From Vreelandella azerica (GTDB lineage: Bacteria > Pseudomonadota > Gammaproteobacteria > Pseudomonadales > Halomonadaceae), in contig NZ_JABFHI010000006.1 of the NCBI RefSeq assembly GCF_013112225.1, forward strand, positions 1-64,000: DNA of 64,000 nucleotides. Reading direction: 5' to 3'. Both the position numbers and the translations under genes were made by a program. The notes under the pieces are model-generated. The model ran no database searches. It was not told where the DNA came from and saw only the letters and a program-made list of their open reading frames with translations. The stretch's first letter is position 1. Each line of letters starts with the position of its first letter. Positions 62,429-64,000 of this stretch are shown here, in pieces.

Positions 62429-63153
62429 TAGCGAGAGGGTGTTGGTTGGCGGTAATGGCCATCCCACATCAACACCGCGCCGGCGACGGCGCCGGGTAGC
62501 AAAAACAGGTTGGCCAGCGGCACAAGGGTCAGCAGCATCACCAGCCCCCCATAGCTCAGGCTGTGCCACCAGCGGGCCGAGAGCCGCGAGCGCATATCAG
62601 CAAAACTTACCTTGTTGTTGTCCATCGGGTAATCCAGGTAGGTAATCGCTAGCACCCAGGCTGAAAACAGCGCCCATAAAAACGGGGCCAGCAGATTGAC
62701 CACGGGTATCCAGCTGATGACGAACAACACCAGCATGCGAGGCAGAATATACCCCAGTTTGAGCATTTCACGCTTGAGCGTATCGATTGCCGTGCGGGCC
62801 AGGCCACGATCGTCAATTGGCGCCTTGCCGGTGGCTCGGGTTTCAACCTTGGCGGCCAGAAAGCCATAAAAAGGCGCGGCAATCAGGTGGGTGACCACGG
62901 TAAAGGAAAAGAACACCACCGCGATCAGGCTGATCAGAAACAGCGGCCAGATCAACCAGGAGAGCCATTCCAGCCAGCCGGGCACCAGGCTCATCCAGTA
63001 GGCTAGCCAGCCGTTAAAGCGCTGCCATACAAAGCTGATCAGCCCAGCGTAAACAATGAAGTTGACCACAATCGGAAAGAAGATATAACGCCGCAGGCCG
63101 GGTTGATAGACCCAGCGGGTTCCCCGGGTGATGGCGGTTAACGCATTGATCAT
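62428..63153 (-). CDS. cysZ: Sulfate transporter CysZ
   Basis: CysZ is an inner-membrane sulfate permease for cysteine synthesis. The 241-residue protein starts MINALTAITRGTRWVYQPGL, has hydrophobic helices including YIFFPIVVNFIVYAGLI, and contains the family motifs VVTHLIAAPFYGFLAAKVE and SAWVLAITYLDYPMDNNK. Full length. It is convergent with phoR across the heptamer array. No other sulfur-assimilation gene is near. Confidence 0.9.
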   Translation of the reverse strand: MINALTAITRGTRWVYQPGLRRYIFFPIVVNFIVYAGLISFVWQRFNGWLAYWMSLVPGWLEWLSWLIWPLFLISLIAVVFFSFTVVTHLIAAPFYGFLAAKVETRATGKAPIDDRGLARTAIDTLKREMLKLGYILPRMLVLFVISWIPVVNLLAPFLWALFSAWVLAITYLDYPMDNNKVSFADMRSRLSARWWHSLSYGGLVMLLTLVPLANLFLLPGAVAGAVLMWDGHYRQPTPSR

Positions 63154-63180
63154 TCATAGTTTCCTTATCAAGGGTAACGA

Positions 63181-63213
63181 TACAAAAACGGGCCGCATCT
63201 GGATGCAGCCCGT
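63181..63213 (-). terminator. Intrinsic terminator after phoU
   Basis: On the minus strand, ACGGGCTGCAT (63203-63213) pairs with the region 63188-63198 across a 4-base loop with one mismatch, followed by TTTTTG. It separates phoU from cysZ. Confidence 0.75.
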
Positions 63214-63300
63214 AGGGTTCTATGTCAGCCTGTACTTTGTCAATTTCTATGTCGCCAACCTTTACTGGCCAGCAAGTGCTAGCCGTCTAGCCTTAAAGGC

Positions 63301-64000
63301 TCAGGAATTGCGATCAAGCACGGTCGCTTCCAGGGTGTCCGGGTCGCTGTGACGGATATCCAGACCCTTGACCAGATAAACGACGTGTTCAGCCAGGTTG
63401 TCAGCATGGTCGCCAACCCGCTCGAGTGCGCGCAGAATCCACATGACACTCAGCACTGAGGAAATCGAACGGGCATCCTCGGCCATAAAGGTAATCAGCG
63501 AGCGCATGGCGCTGCCGTACTCGTCGTCAACCAGTTCGTCTTCGCGCACCACCTCAATGGCCAGTTCAAGGTCGAAGCGGGCAAAGGACGTTAGCGCATC
63601 GCGCAGCATCTTGCGCACGTGCTCACTGATATGACGCACTTCCACCAGCCCGCGTATAACATTGTTGCTTTCGCTTAGCGAGATGGCGTTGCGGGCAATC
63701 TTGCTGGCCTCATCGCCGATACGCTCCAGGTCAGAGGAGGCGCGAATGACGGCAAGCACCAGACGCAGATCCGAGGCCGCAGGCTGGCGGCGTGCCAGTA
63801 TGCGGGTACATTCTTCGTCAATCTGCAGGTGCAGATCGTTCACTTCACGGTCATTGTCGCGTACCTTGCCGGCTAGCTTGCTGTCATTTTCCAGCAGGGC
63901 CGTAATGGCATCCTGGACCTGTTTTTCCACCAGGCCACCCATGGCCATCAAGTGGGTTTTCAGCTCCTCCAGCTCCTGGTTGAACTGACGTGAGATATGT
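63301..64000 (-). CDS. phoU: Phosphate signalling protein PhoU (5' end beyond window)
   Basis: PhoU links the Pst transporter to PhoR and shuts off Pho signalling when phosphate is plentiful. The frame continues to the window edge; the visible part reads HISRQFNQELEELKTHLMAM onward. It has the family signature RQPAASDLRLVLAVIRASSD with ERIGDEA, and the second three-helix repeat with ERVGDHADNLAEHVVYLVKG. An internal ATG at 63951 is not the real start. pstSCAB probably lies upstream, beyond the window. Confidence 0.95.
   Translation of the reverse strand, partial: HISRQFNQELEELKTHLMAMGGLVEKQVQDAITALLENDSKLAGKVRDNDREVNDLHLQIDEECTRILARRQPAASDLRLVLAVIRASSDLERIGDEASKIARNAISLSESNNVIRGLVEVRHISEHVRKMLRDALTSFARFDLELAIEVVREDELVDDEYGSAMRSLITFMAEDARSISSVLSVMWILRALERVGDHADNLAEHVVYLVKGLDIRHSDPDTLEATVLDRNS

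Overview
The window is core chromosome of a gammaproteobacterium around the replication origin. The gene content and order fit a Halomonas-like (Halomonadaceae) organism with Pseudomonas-type synteny: dnaN-dnaA/rpmH-rnpA-yidC-mnmE, mnmG-rsmG-parA-parB-atpIBEFHAGDC, then glmU, cytochrome c5, rep, trmL-pyrE-crc-rph-yicC, gmk-rpoZ-spoT-ridA, oxyR-recG, HU, rubredoxin-reductase-like, ubiC-ubiA, phoB-phoR and phoU. Acidic proteins and a moderate GC content fit a halophile. The genus is inferred from synteny and protein character, not from a search.

Layout. 0-2.3 kb: dnaN start, dnaA and a DnaA-box cluster (candidate oriC). 2.1-6 kb: rpmH, rnpA, yidC, mnmE. 6-14 kb (minus strand): rlmJ, an OmpA-type lipoprotein, hemW-rdgB, hemL, hemJ-thiD and a CLC channel. 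14-18.4 kb: argC, erpA and a polar amino-acid ABC transporter. 18.4-23.3 kb: a second DnaA-box cluster, then mnmG-rsmG-parA-parB. 23.4-30.6 kb: the complete F1Fo ATP synthase operon. 30.6-37.9 kb: mgtE, a CDF transporter, uppP, apbE, glmU and a diheme cytochrome c. 37.9-47 kb: rep, trmL, pyrE, crc-like, rph, yicC, manC, a gene remnant and an alkA-like gene. 46.6-54.3 kb: gmk, rpoZ, spoT, ridA, a yeeZ-like gene, oxyR, recG. 54.3-58.6 kb: a yccS-like gene, an SCP2-like gene, HU and a rubB-like gene. 58.8-64 kb: ubiC, ubiA, phoB, phoR, cysZ and phoU (cut by the window end).

The strongest overall signal is technical. About twenty frameshifts break essential genes (dnaA, hemJ, argC, mnmG, rsmG, atpI, atpG, atpD, mgtE, apbE, glmU, rph, recG, a yccS-like gene, ubiA). 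Nearly all are restored by adding one base to a short homopolymer, and three by adding two bases (or removing one). This looks like sequencing or assembly base loss, not biology. Each such gene is annotated here as one locus with the frameshift position.

No mobile element, prophage, CRISPR array, rRNA or tRNA gene was seen, and no clearly new multi-gene system. The most interesting biological signals are the two DnaA-box clusters 17 kb apart, a parS-like site, a Crc-type nuclease-fold protein that has lost its catalytic residues, two heptanucleotide arrays at convergent gene junctions, a perfect inverted repeat carrying the putative erpA -35 box, and a truncated phosphatase remnant beside a 25-residue lipoprotein.
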